This document shows positions 17,457 through 25,891 of a stretch of DNA of 64,000 nt, piece after piece. A program made the translations under genes and the position numbers. How positions within the stretch are numbered: position 1 is the stretch's first letter; each line of letters starts with the position of its first letter. Source of the DNA: Panacagrimonas perspica (GTDB lineage: Bacteria > Pseudomonadota > Gammaproteobacteria > Nevskiales > Nevskiaceae); assembly GCF_004364935.1 (NCBI RefSeq), contig NZ_SOBT01000008.1, positions 1,801,534 to 1,865,533 of the forward strand, written 5' to 3'. Below the pieces are notes generated by a model. It searched no databases. It had not been told where the DNA came from and saw nothing but the letters and a program-made list of their open reading frames with translations.

Positions 17457-18629
17457 ATGCCCCCTGCCCCGCAGACGTCTACGCGGCTCGATGCCGCTCA
17501 TCGAATCGGCCGCGAGATCGCCGCCGTTCATGCCGGCGACGTCGACAAGAACGCCCGGTTTCCAAGGGAGTCGATCGCGGCCCTGAGAGATGAAAAGCTT
17601 CTCTCGGCGCTGGTCCCGGTCGAACTGGGTGGCATGGGCATGGGAATGATGGAACTGTCGACCATCTGCACCGCACTCGGACAGTACTGCTCGGCGACGG
17701 CCATGGTTTTCGCCATGCATCAGATCCAGGTGGCCTGCCTCGTGCGACATGCGCTGTCGTCTTCCGATCTGCGCGCTTATCTGCAATCCGTTGCTTCGGA
17801 GCAACGGCTCATCGCGTCCGTCACCTCCGAAGTAGGCGTCGGTGGCGATACTCGCAGCAGTATCTGCGCGATCGAACAGACGCAGGACCGTTTCGTGCTG
17901 GCCAAGGATGCAACCACGATCTCCTACGGAGAGCATGCGCAAGACCTGCTCGTGACCTGCCGACGGCATCCCGCCGCCGCGAGCGGCGATCAAGTGATGG
18001 TTCTGTTGAAGCAGGGAGATTTCCAGCTGGAGCGCACTTCGTCGTGGGACACCCTCGGAATGCGCGGTACCTGCAGTCCTGGCTTCAAGCTCACGTCGAG
18101 CGGTCACGTCAGTCAGATCGTGCCCGGAGACTATGGCGCCATGTCCAGCCAGACGATGGTCCCGTTCTCTCACGTGCTTTGGGCCAGTCTGTGGCTGGGC
18201 ATCGCCATCGACGCAGTAGCACGTACCGGAAGCTTCGTACGCGCCCAGGCGCGCGCCAAGCCTGGCGTTGTTCCACCCGCTGCGCTGAGGCTCGCAGAGG
18301 TTTCGAACATGCTGCAGGTCCTCCGGATCAGCACGCACGACGTCGCCGATGAATGCGAGCGTCTGATGTCCTCGAGCGAAGGGAACGAAGCCATGCTGGC
18401 CATCGGCTTCTCGTTGAAGATGAACAACGTCAAGATCTACGCCTCGGAGCAAACCGTTGCCATCATTCAGGCCGCACTTCAGATATGCGGCATCGTCGGG
18501 TACAAGAACGACACCAAATACAGCCTCGGCCGTCACCTGAGGGATGCGTTCTCCGCTTCTCTGATGGTCAGCAACGACCGCATCTACGCGAAGAATGCGT
18601 CGATGCTGCTGGTGCACAAGGATCCCTAG
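17457..18629 (+). CDS. Acyl-CoA dehydrogenase-like flavoprotein
   Basis: 390 residues with the acyl-CoA dehydrogenase fold: an N-terminal helical domain, central LIASVTSEVGVGGD-type beta region and C-terminal helices ending in ICGIVGYKNDTKYSLGRHLRDA. That matches the family's GGxGY...RxxRDA segment. The base Glu that normally follows in YEGT is replaced (the segment reads FSASLMVSNDRIYA by eye), and the alternative helix-G Glu is not evident. Given the neighbours, it probably oxidises or binds an aminoacyl group on the carrier protein, by analogy with the prolyl-carrier dehydrogenases of pyrrole pathways. This role is inference. Confidence 0.82.
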   Translation: MPPAPQTSTRLDAAHRIGREIAAVHAGDVDKNARFPRESIAALRDEKLLSALVPVELGGMGMGMMELSTICTALGQYCSATAMVFAMHQIQVACLVRHALSSSDLRAYLQSVASEQRLIASVTSEVGVGGDTRSSICAIEQTQDRFVLAKDATTISYGEHAQDLLVTCRRHPAAASGDQVMVLLKQGDFQLERTSSWDTLGMRGTCSPGFKLTSSGHVSQIVPGDYGAMSSQTMVPFSHVLWASLWLGIAIDAVARTGSFVRAQARAKPGVVPPAALRLAEVSNMLQVLRISTHDVADECERLMSSSEGNEAMLAIGFSLKMNNVKIYASEQTVAIIQAALQICGIVGYKNDTKYSLGRHLRDAFSASLMVSNDRIYAKNASMLLVHKDP

Positions 18630-18666
18630 CTTCAGGGCTCTACGAACAAGCAACTGGAATACGTCG

Positions 18667-19584
18667 ATGACCGTGGCAATGACCTACGACTCGAAAGCGC
18701 TCTATGACGAGCTTGTCGCCAACAAGCTCATCATCCCGACCAGCGTGAAGGGTGTATTCGGGCGAGGCGCCGTATTCGAAGACGTGCTCTTTCATCTGAA
18801 CTCGAAAATTTCGCGGATCGCCGAGAACGATGGTGCGGAAGTCATGCTGTTTCCGCCGACGCTGGACCGGAAGGTCTTCGAGAAAAGTGGTTACCTGAAG
18901 TCGTTTCCTCATCTGGCCGGTGTTGTGTTCAGCTTTTGCGGCAGCGAGGCGCAACACCAGGATTTGGTTTGCTGTCTCGCTGAGGGCAAACCCTGGGCCC
19001 ACACCCAGACCATGACCGATGTCGTTCTCACTCCCGCTGCCTGCTATCCGGTCTATCCCTCGTTCACCGGCACCGCGCCCGAACAAGGGCGGCTGGTGGA
19101 TATGCAGAACTGGGTTTTCCGCCACGAGCCTTCATCGGAACCCACCCGGATGCAGGCATTCCGCATCCGCGAATTCGTGCGGGTAGGAACGCCGCAGATG
19201 GTGGTGGAATGGCGCGACATGTGGCTTGCAAGGGGCATCCAGCTGCTGAGGGACCTCGGTCTGCCGGCAGAATCGGATGTCGCCGCGGATCCCTTTTTCG
19301 GACGTGGTGGACGGATGCTGGCAGCCAACCAGAAAGCGGCGAGCCTCAAGTTCGAGGTTCTCGTGCCCATCATCTCCAAAGAAAACCCTACGGCGTGCTG
19401 CTCGTTCAACTATCACGAGGATCATTTCGGCTCCAGCTTCGACATCAGGACGGCGGACGGGGCGGTCGCACACACCGCCTGCCTGGGCTTCGGGCTCGAG
19501 CGAATCTGCATGGGTCTGTTCAAGCATCACGGCTGCGATCCGCTGACTTGGCCCAACGACATTCGTGATCTGCTTTGGGGCTAG
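18667..19584 (+). CDS. Amino acid:[carrier protein] ligase (seryl-tRNA-synthetase-like)
   Basis: 305-residue class II aminoacyl-tRNA-synthetase paralogue lacking the tRNA-binding arm. Such enzymes adenylate a small amino acid and load it on a carrier protein instead of tRNA. The three zinc ligands expected from the characterised Bradyrhizobium enzyme fall at C126 (TPAACYPVYPSF), E169 (FRIREFVRVG) and C272 (HTACLGFGLERI). The spacing of 43 and 103 residues is almost the same as the published site as I recall it. Motif 2 (FRIREF) and motif 3 (GFGLERI) are clear. The ATG at 18667 is chosen because upstream frame overlaps the dehydrogenase. Known enzymes use glycine or alanine; specificity here is unknown. 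Confidence 0.9.
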   Translation: MTVAMTYDSKALYDELVANKLIIPTSVKGVFGRGAVFEDVLFHLNSKISRIAENDGAEVMLFPPTLDRKVFEKSGYLKSFPHLAGVVFSFCGSEAQHQDLVCCLAEGKPWAHTQTMTDVVLTPAACYPVYPSFTGTAPEQGRLVDMQNWVFRHEPSSEPTRMQAFRIREFVRVGTPQMVVEWRDMWLARGIQLLRDLGLPAESDVAADPFFGRGGRMLAANQKAASLKFEVLVPIISKENPTACCSFNYHEDHFGSSFDIRTADGAVAHTACLGFGLERICMGLFKHHGCDPLTWPNDIRDLLWG

Positions 19585-19587
19585 GTC

Positions 19588-20571
19588 GTGCCACGAGTAA
19601 AGGTCTACCCGATCCAAGCGGCCGACTACCGGCCGAACGCGTTGCACGGCGATGGCGTCGCCTGGGTGGAGAAGAATTGCTACGTCGACGTGTGGATCGA
19701 GGCGATTCATGCGAATGGGCAAGATCCTCTCGCGATGCTTCCGTTCGTATTCCGGGTCGACTTCGAAGGCGACCAGTGGACATTTTTCAAGCCTCCGCAC
19801 GAGGACATCACGTCGCTCTACGGAATGGAAGTCGAAGAGCTCAATTGCTGGCGTTCGCTGATCCTGCACGCGGGCCATCACCTCGGGCGCGGAAATCTCG
19901 TCTTCACCGAAGCTGACGCGTTCTTCCTGCCCGACACGCAGTCGACCGACTATCGGAACACCCATACCAAGTCCACCATCGTCATCAACGACCTCGATGT
20001 GGATGCCCGTCACCTGGGCTACTTTCACAACGCGGGCTATTACGAATTGTCCGGAGAAGATTTCGCGCGGACGTTCCAGCTGGACAGCCCGTCAGACCCC
20101 GCCTTCATGCCGTTCTACGCCGAGTTCGTGCGCCTCGACCGAGTTCGCCGCCTGCCTGCCAACGAGCTTGTCGCGATCTCTCTGGGACTTTTGCGAAAGC
20201 ATCTCGGACGACTGCCGGCGGTCAATCCGATCGCCCGCTTTGCCGAGCAGTTCGCTTCCGATGTCCGTTGGCTGCAACAGCAGCCCATCGCGACGTATCA
20301 CGGCTATGCCTTTGCGTTGATTCGCCAGCTCGGAGCCGCGTTCGAGCTGGGTGCGCAGTATCTGCGCTGGCTCTCGGTCAACGGTGAACAGGATCTGGAT
20401 GCCGTCGAGCAGCACTGCCTGGGAATTTCCAATGGTGCGAAGGCGCTCATCCTGAAGACCGCTCGCTCCGTCAACTCGAAAAAAGAAGCGGACTTCGGTC
20501 CACTGCTTGGCGACATGGCGGCCCATTGGGACGCAGCCACCCGGATCTTGAGAACGCGGTACGCCAGTTGA
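19588..20571 (+). CDS. DUF1839 family protein
   Basis: 327 residues from a GTG start three bases after the ligase stop. It matches what I remember of the DUF1839 proteins that accompany amino acid:[carrier protein] ligases. Visible features are a His/Asp-rich first half (KPPHEDITSLYG, HAGHHLGRGNLVFTEADAFFLPD) and a mostly helical second half. No signal peptide or membrane segment. Biochemical role unknown. Its position suggests it receives or transfers the aminoacyl group, since no other acyltransferase is in the operon; this is inference. Confidence 0.75.
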   Translation: MPRVKVYPIQAADYRPNALHGDGVAWVEKNCYVDVWIEAIHANGQDPLAMLPFVFRVDFEGDQWTFFKPPHEDITSLYGMEVEELNCWRSLILHAGHHLGRGNLVFTEADAFFLPDTQSTDYRNTHTKSTIVINDLDVDARHLGYFHNAGYYELSGEDFARTFQLDSPSDPAFMPFYAEFVRLDRVRRLPANELVAISLGLLRKHLGRLPAVNPIARFAEQFASDVRWLQQQPIATYHGYAFALIRQLGAAFELGAQYLRWLSVNGEQDLDAVEQHCLGISNGAKALILKTARSVNSKKEADFGPLLGDMAAHWDAATRILRTRYAS

Positions 20572-23153
20572 TCACCTGGCCCAAAGGCGTAGGCGGCGCT
20601 CACGTTGCTGTCGAGCTGGCGCGCGATTGGCAGTACACGTCGACGCCGCCAGGCGCGGCCCTCGAACCGGACGAACTGGACGGCGCTGTCGTCAATTGGA
20701 TCCCCGCGCAGGTACCGGGTACCGCCGCGGGAGCGCTGCGAGCGGCAAAACAATGGTCTTTCGATCACCAAACGCGGGACTTCGATGCCGAAGACGGCTG
20801 GTGGCGGGTCCAATTCGATAACGATCCCGAGCCGTCGTCCTCGCTCTGGCTGCGCTTCGAGGGACTGACCACGCCGTCCGAGGTCTGGCTCAACGGCACG
20901 AAGATTCTCGAAAGCCGCAACCAGTTCGTGGCGCACGAGGTGAATGTCACCGCACAGCTCGTGGCCGGCTCCAACGTGCTTCATCTGCGCTGCGGAGCAC
21001 TGAACACGGCCTTGAAGGCCAAACGGGCGCGCCCCCGCTGGAAGACCCGCCTGGTCGCCAGTCAGCAATTGCGCTGGCACCGCGCCTGCCTGCTGGGACG
21101 AATCCCGGGATGGTCTCCGCCAGTGGCCGCCACCGGCCCCTGGCGCGCCATCCAGCTGATCTCGCGCCGCAGGCTTCGCGTCACGTCGGCTCATCTTCAG
21201 TCGAGTACCGATGGGCACGTCGGCACGATCACGGCGCGGATCACGCTGGGGTCTGAAGGAGAGCTGACCGTTCTGGGAGCTCGACTGCATGTCGGCGATT
21301 GCAGCGCGCCGATGGCGCTCGCCCCGCATGAATCGAGTCAGGACGTCGAGCTGACCGCCACTGTCACGCTTCCCGACGTCGTGCTGTGGTGGCCGCACAC
21401 CCACGGCGAGCAGGCGCTGTATCAGGTGCGTGTTTCCGTCGATTGCGGCACCCAGATCATCGAACTGGACTGGGATCGAACGGGATTTCGTACCGTCGCG
21501 ATCGACCGGGAGAACGATGGCTTCGCGCTGCGGATCAACGGCGTGCCGATATTCTGCCGCGGCGCTTGCTGGACTCCGCTGGATGTCGTGACGCTCGCCG
21601 GCGATGACGCCGAACTGTTGCGGACACTCGATCAGTTCCGCGAAGCAGGATTCAATCTGCTGCGCATCGGCGGCACGATGGTTTATGAGTCGCAGGCGTT
21701 CTACTCGGCATGTGCCGAGCGCGGCATCATGGTGTGGCAGGACTTCTGCTTCGCCAACATGGACTACCCCTTCGAGGACGCGGCTTTCCGCGAAAGCGTC
21801 CGCGAGGAAGCGCATCAGTTCCTGTCGCGCACCCAACTCAATCCGGCGCTGGCGGTCCTTTGCGGAAATAGCGAGATCGAGCAGCAGGTCGCCATGCTGG
21901 GGCAAGGGGCGGACTTGTGGCGCAATCCGATGTTCGACGACCTTCTGCCCTCGATCGGCCACGAACTTCGCCCCGATCTGCCTTACGTGACGTCCAGCCC
22001 CACCGGTGGTGCGTTACCGTTCCAGATCGACAAGGGCCTGTCCCATTACTACGGCGTCGGCGCTTACATGCGTCCACTCGAAGATGCGAGACGGGCGGGG
22101 GTGCGTTTCACGTCCGAATGCCTCGCGTTTGCGAACGTGCCGGAACCCGAGACTCTGGAGTCCTTCCTGGGCGACGGGCAGGTATCTGCGCAGCATCCAC
22201 GCTGGAAGACCCGTGTACCGCGCGATTCGGGTGCCGGCTGGGATTTCGACGACGTACGCGATCACTATCTTTCCCGAGTGTTCGGAGTCGACCCCACGCG
22301 CCTGCGGTACGCCGACGTGGAGCGCTATCTCTATCTCTCGCGTCTGGCCAGCAGCGAAGCAATGTCGCAGGCGATGAACGAGTGGCGACGGACGGGATCG
22401 GCTTGCAGCGGCGCGCTGGTGTGGTTCTGGCGTGACCTCTGGCCGGGTGCAGGTTGGGGACTGATCGACAGCCGCGGCGTGCCCAAAGCGCCCTATTACG
22501 CGCTCAAGCGCGCCTGCTCCGCGGTGTGCCTGTCATTGATCGACGAAGGACTCAACGGTCTCGACTTGCACGCGACCAATGATCGTCCGGATGCGATGGA
22601 CGTCCGCCTCACGCTATCGCTGTACCAGTACGGCGAGGTCCTGGTTGCCGAAGGATCGCAACTCGCGACGCTGCCAGCCCGTGGCGGCCTGCGTGTCGGC
22701 GGTGATCAACTCATCGGCCGGTTCACGGATCTCACGCATAGCTACCGGTTCGGTCCGCCGGGGCACGATGTCGTCGTCGCAACACTCTCTGCGGCTTCCA
22801 CCGACGAGATTCTCGGCCGCGCGTTCCACGTGCCCGACATGGGCGCCCTCGATCGCATCGGGGATCCGGCCCTCTCGGCGTCGGCGGTACCCACCCGCGA
22901 CGGCGGCTACGTCGTCAGCCTCGAGAGCCGGAAATTTGCGTACGGCGTGTGGCTCGAAGCCCGCGGCTATGCCGCGAGCGACAACTATTTTTCACTCGCG
23001 CCTGGACATCGGCACGACGTCATCCTGACACCGCGCGGCGCCTCCGCCCGCTTCCAGGCATGGGTTCACAGCGTCAATGGGCGCACGCCGGTTCGTGTAC
23101 TCGTGGACGCGCCCTTGCCGGCCGATCGCACCGGCATGCCCTCCGCCTCGTGA
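20568..23153 (+). CDS. Glycoside hydrolase family 2 protein (beta-mannosidase-like)
   Basis: About 861 residues. A TTG at 20568 overlapping the preceding stop (TTGA) is the likely start, giving MITWPKGV. Domain order is the GH2 one: N-terminal jelly-roll (WLRFEGLTTPSEVWLNG), two immunoglobulin-like domains, then a TIM barrel from about residue 320 with NGVPIFCRGACWTP. The acid/base is in CGNSE (E436) and the nucleophile in RFTSEC (E517), both intact, resembling beta-mannosidases. There is no signal peptide, so it should act in the cytoplasm. A glycosidase in this operon is the main reason to connect the pathway with a polysaccharide or glycoside. Confidence 0.85.
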   Translation: MITWPKGVGGAHVAVELARDWQYTSTPPGAALEPDELDGAVVNWIPAQVPGTAAGALRAAKQWSFDHQTRDFDAEDGWWRVQFDNDPEPSSSLWLRFEGLTTPSEVWLNGTKILESRNQFVAHEVNVTAQLVAGSNVLHLRCGALNTALKAKRARPRWKTRLVASQQLRWHRACLLGRIPGWSPPVAATGPWRAIQLISRRRLRVTSAHLQSSTDGHVGTITARITLGSEGELTVLGARLHVGDCSAPMALAPHESSQDVELTATVTLPDVVLWWPHTHGEQALYQVRVSVDCGTQIIELDWDRTGFRTVAIDRENDGFALRINGVPIFCRGACWTPLDVVTLAGDDAELLRTLDQFREAGFNLLRIGGTMVYESQAFYSACAERGIMVWQDFCFANMDYPFEDAAFRESVREEAHQFLSRTQLNPALAVLCGNSEIEQQVAMLGQGADLWRNPMFDDLLPSIGHELRPDLPYVTSSPTGGALPFQIDKGLSHYYGVGAYMRPLEDARRAGVRFTSECLAFANVPEPETLESFLGDGQVSAQHPRWKTRVPRDSGAGWDFDDVRDHYLSRVFGVDPTRLRYADVERYLYLSRLASSEAMSQAMNEWRRTGSACSGALVWFWRDLWPGAGWGLIDSRGVPKAPYYALKRACSAVCLSLIDEGLNGLDLHATNDRPDAMDVRLTLSLYQYGEVLVAEGSQLATLPARGGLRVGGDQLIGRFTDLTHSYRFGPPGHDVVVATLSAASTDEILGRAFHVPDMGALDRIGDPALSASAVPTRDGGYVVSLESRKFAYGVWLEARGYAASDNYFSLAPGHRHDVILTPRGASARFQAWVHSVNGRTPVRVLVDAPLPADRTGMPSAS

Positions 23154-24952
23154 GCGACTTCGTCGCCCCTTCACTCGGCAGCATCGACGCGCCTCGCGCG
23201 ATACCGTTCTACTTCGGCCCCGAAGGCAGAAAATGCTTCGGCTGGCTGCATCGGCCTGCTTCGGACAAGGCCACGAACCTGGGGGTCGTTCTTTGCAATC
23301 CCCTTGGCTACGACGTGATGTGTGCGCATCGCAGCTATCGGTACATCGCCACGCGACTCGCGGCAGAAGGCATCGCGACCGTCCGGTTCGACTATCCGTC
23401 CGGCGGAGATTCGCCCGGCAACGTCGATGATCCGGATCGGGTTGCCGCCTGGATCTCGAGCATTCGGGACGCCTGTTCGGAGATCAAGCGTCATGCCGGC
23501 GTAACCCGACTCGTACTTTTCGGTCTCCGGGCCGGAGGAACTCTGGCCGCGGAAGCCGCGCGCGGCATTCCAGACCTCGTCGGTTTCGCGGCGTGGTCTC
23601 CGTTCGTCTCCGGCACGCTGCTGATTCGGGAATTGAGAGCACTCGCGGGGATGACCTCCCAGGCGGAAGGAGGAACGAGCTCGATCATTCGCGCCGACGG
23701 CGGACTCCATGTCGCCGGCTTCGCGCTGAGCCTGCAGACCGTCGACGATCTGCAAAAGATCTCACTCACGAAGCTCGCGGAACCGCCGGCTTCGTGCTGC
23801 TTGCTCATGGCACGCGATGACTTGCCCAGCGATTCGCGATTGTCCAAGCATTGGTCGGCTGTCGGTAGCCGCGTCCTCAGCGTCACGGTACCGGGCTACG
23901 CGCAGATGATGCGCGATGCATTTGAATCCAGCCTCCCGCTGGAAGCGGTCGAAACGCTGACGGACTGGGTCAAGAATCTGAGAACGCCCTTCGAGACCCA
24001 TGTCGAGGTCACCGACCTTGCGAATCAGCGTGCAAGGGTGCCGGCGGCTCCGGGAGTGCTCGAGCAGGCCGAATGGTTCGGGCCTGGACTCGAACTTTCC
24101 GGCATCAGCAGCCGCCCCGAATCGGGAACGCCGAAAAGAACGGCCATCCTGTTCGGAACCGTAGGCGCCAATCATCGAATCGGCTCCAATCGCCTCCACG
24201 TCGAGATTGGCCGCGACCTGGCGAGGCTCGGATATCTGTCCTTGCGCATGGACATCGGAGGCACCGGAGACAGCGGACAAGTCTGCGAGCGCGAACGTTT
24301 CTGGGAGTACAAGCGCGACACGCATCTCGACATCGTCGAGGGCGTCGAATGGTTGTTGCGGCAACCCCGCGTCGAGGCGGTCGTGCTTTGGGGCATCTGC
24401 TCCGGAGCCTATATGTGCTACCACGCAGCGCTCGCGAGCGAATCCGTTTCCGGGGCTCTGCTGTTCAATCTCCAGTTATTCCGCTGGCGCGAGCAGGAAG
24501 TAAAGGAAAATCTGGCACGTGGCCGCGTGAAATCCTTCGCTTTCTACGCAAGAAAGGCGGTGGAGATTCCGACATGGCGCAGATTTCTCGCGGGCTCCAT
24601 CGACGTGCGGAGCATCGCGGGAGGAATAGCCGCGCGTGCGACCAAACGCATCAAGGTCGGTCTACACCAGATGGTCTTCGGCTCATCGGGTGCTGGCTTG
24701 CCTCGACATCAGATTGCTCAGCTTTCGAAACGGGGCTGCCGTCTGAGCTTCGTATGCACTCCCGAGGACACGGGTCTTCACGAGATACGGATTCATCTGG
24801 GCGCGAACGCCAGTCTCGTTTCTCATTTGCCTGGCGTCGAATACGTAGAAGTCGGCCAGGACACCGGAGCAGACCATACATTCACCGCAGCGGCCGCGCA
24901 GCACTGGGTAAAATCCTGGACGCAGGCCCAGATATTGAAATACTTTTCCTGA
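23150..24952 (+). CDS. Tandem alpha/beta-hydrolase protein
   Basis: 600 residues from a GTG overlapping the GH2 stop (GTGA). Two alpha/beta-hydrolase domains lie in series, about 10-285 and 310-600. The first has GLRAG at the nucleophile elbow (R127 where Ser is expected), so it is probably not a classical hydrolase. The second has GICSG with a cysteine (C417). These elbows resemble, from memory, the separate hydrolases 2 and 1 of exosortase/EPS loci, here fused into one chain. The gene ends 8 bases from the convergent epsG, fitting a role in exopolysaccharide chemistry. Confidence 0.75.
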   Translation: MSDFVAPSLGSIDAPRAIPFYFGPEGRKCFGWLHRPASDKATNLGVVLCNPLGYDVMCAHRSYRYIATRLAAEGIATVRFDYPSGGDSPGNVDDPDRVAAWISSIRDACSEIKRHAGVTRLVLFGLRAGGTLAAEAARGIPDLVGFAAWSPFVSGTLLIRELRALAGMTSQAEGGTSSIIRADGGLHVAGFALSLQTVDDLQKISLTKLAEPPASCCLLMARDDLPSDSRLSKHWSAVGSRVLSVTVPGYAQMMRDAFESSLPLEAVETLTDWVKNLRTPFETHVEVTDLANQRARVPAAPGVLEQAEWFGPGLELSGISSRPESGTPKRTAILFGTVGANHRIGSNRLHVEIGRDLARLGYLSLRMDIGGTGDSGQVCERERFWEYKRDTHLDIVEGVEWLLRQPRVEAVVLWGICSGAYMCYHAALASESVSGALLFNLQLFRWREQEVKENLARGRVKSFAFYARKAVEIPTWRRFLAGSIDVRSIAGGIAARATKRIKVGLHQMVFGSSGAGLPRHQIAQLSKRGCRLSFVCTPEDTGLHEIRIHLGANASLVSHLPGVEYVEVGQDTGADHTFTAAAAQHWVKSWTQAQILKYFS

Positions 24953-24960
24953 GCGCCGCG

Positions 24961-25842
24961 TCAAAAACGATTGAGCACGCTACCGATGATCGTGGCGCGA
25001 GTGGACTCCAATCGGCGAATCATGTCCCGTGCTTGCGCGATCATCGTGTGGTTCAGTCTGGACACGATCAGCACACGCTGTGCGTGCGTGGCCACTGCCA
25101 GGGCATCCGAATAAAGCGATACGGCCGGCGTATCAAGAATGAGATGGCGGTAACGCCGCTTCCACCCGGACAGCATTTCGCCGAACGTGGGATCGGACAG
25201 CAGTTCCAGCGGCGTCGACGGGCGCCGGCCCGCCGTCAGCAACGAAAGGCTCGCCAGCCCCAGGACACCCTGCACTTTCGGCGCCCGCCCCTCCATCAGG
25301 GCCTGCGACAAGCCCTCATCGTGATCTGCCGAGAAAAGATCATGCAGCGTGGAGCGGCGAAGATCGGCATCGACGAGCAACGTCGCCTGGCCCAATTGAG
25401 CAAAGGAAATCGCAAGCTCCGATGCCAATCGCGATCGCCCTTCACCTCTGCCAGGACTCACGATCACGATGACATTTGCATCGTCGGCCGGCGCACGCAT
25501 CAAGAGCTCGGTGCGCAGCGCCCGGACATTTTCACTGAACGGGTCGAAGGGATCGTGCGCACTGATCAGATGAGAAGATGGGCGTGCGACGGCCTTTGGA
25601 TGTTCGGCTTCCGCACGCTCTCCGGCGAGCACCTCGTCCAGATCGGACTGCGTGACCAGACCCAGTCGCATCGCAGCCTCGATAAATCCCAGGCCGAGCT
25701 GTTCCTGGACAGCACTCACACGATGAAGATCACTTTCGCTCAGGCCGCTTCGACGGGCCAAAGCCTGCGAAAGCCGCTGAGACCCCACGAGATCAGGCTC
25801 GCGTCGGACGCGTGATTCCGAATCGGCGTTGAGCTGAGTCAA
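24961..25842 (-). CDS. epsG: EpsG-like chain-length-determinant ATPase
   Basis: 293 residues from a TTG at 25842, which has GAGAGA eight bases upstream; an outer TTG at 25944 would overlap epsF. An N-terminal regulatory segment (GLVTQSDLDEVLA) precedes a CpsD/BY-kinase-type P-loop ATPase domain. The Walker A is SPGRGEGRSR, with arginine where the lysine of GEGKS is expected. Walker A' (LLVDADLRR) and B (HLILDTPAV) are intact. There is no C-terminal tyrosine cluster, so autophosphorylation is doubtful. It is expected to pair with EpsF to control polymer length at the inner membrane. Confidence 0.82.
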   Translation of the reverse strand: MTQLNADSESRVRREPDLVGSQRLSQALARRSGLSESDLHRVSAVQEQLGLGFIEAAMRLGLVTQSDLDEVLAGERAEAEHPKAVARPSSHLISAHDPFDPFSENVRALRTELLMRAPADDANVIVIVSPGRGEGRSRLASELAISFAQLGQATLLVDADLRRSTLHDLFSADHDEGLSQALMEGRAPKVQGVLGLASLSLLTAGRRPSTPLELLSDPTFGEMLSGWKRRYRHLILDTPAVSLYSDALAVATHAQRVLIVSRLNHTMIAQARDMIRRLESTRATIIGSVLNRF

Positions 25843-25891
25843 ATTCGATTTCTCTCGTTGTGAAAACAGGTCTTCCGTTTCAGCGAAAAGC

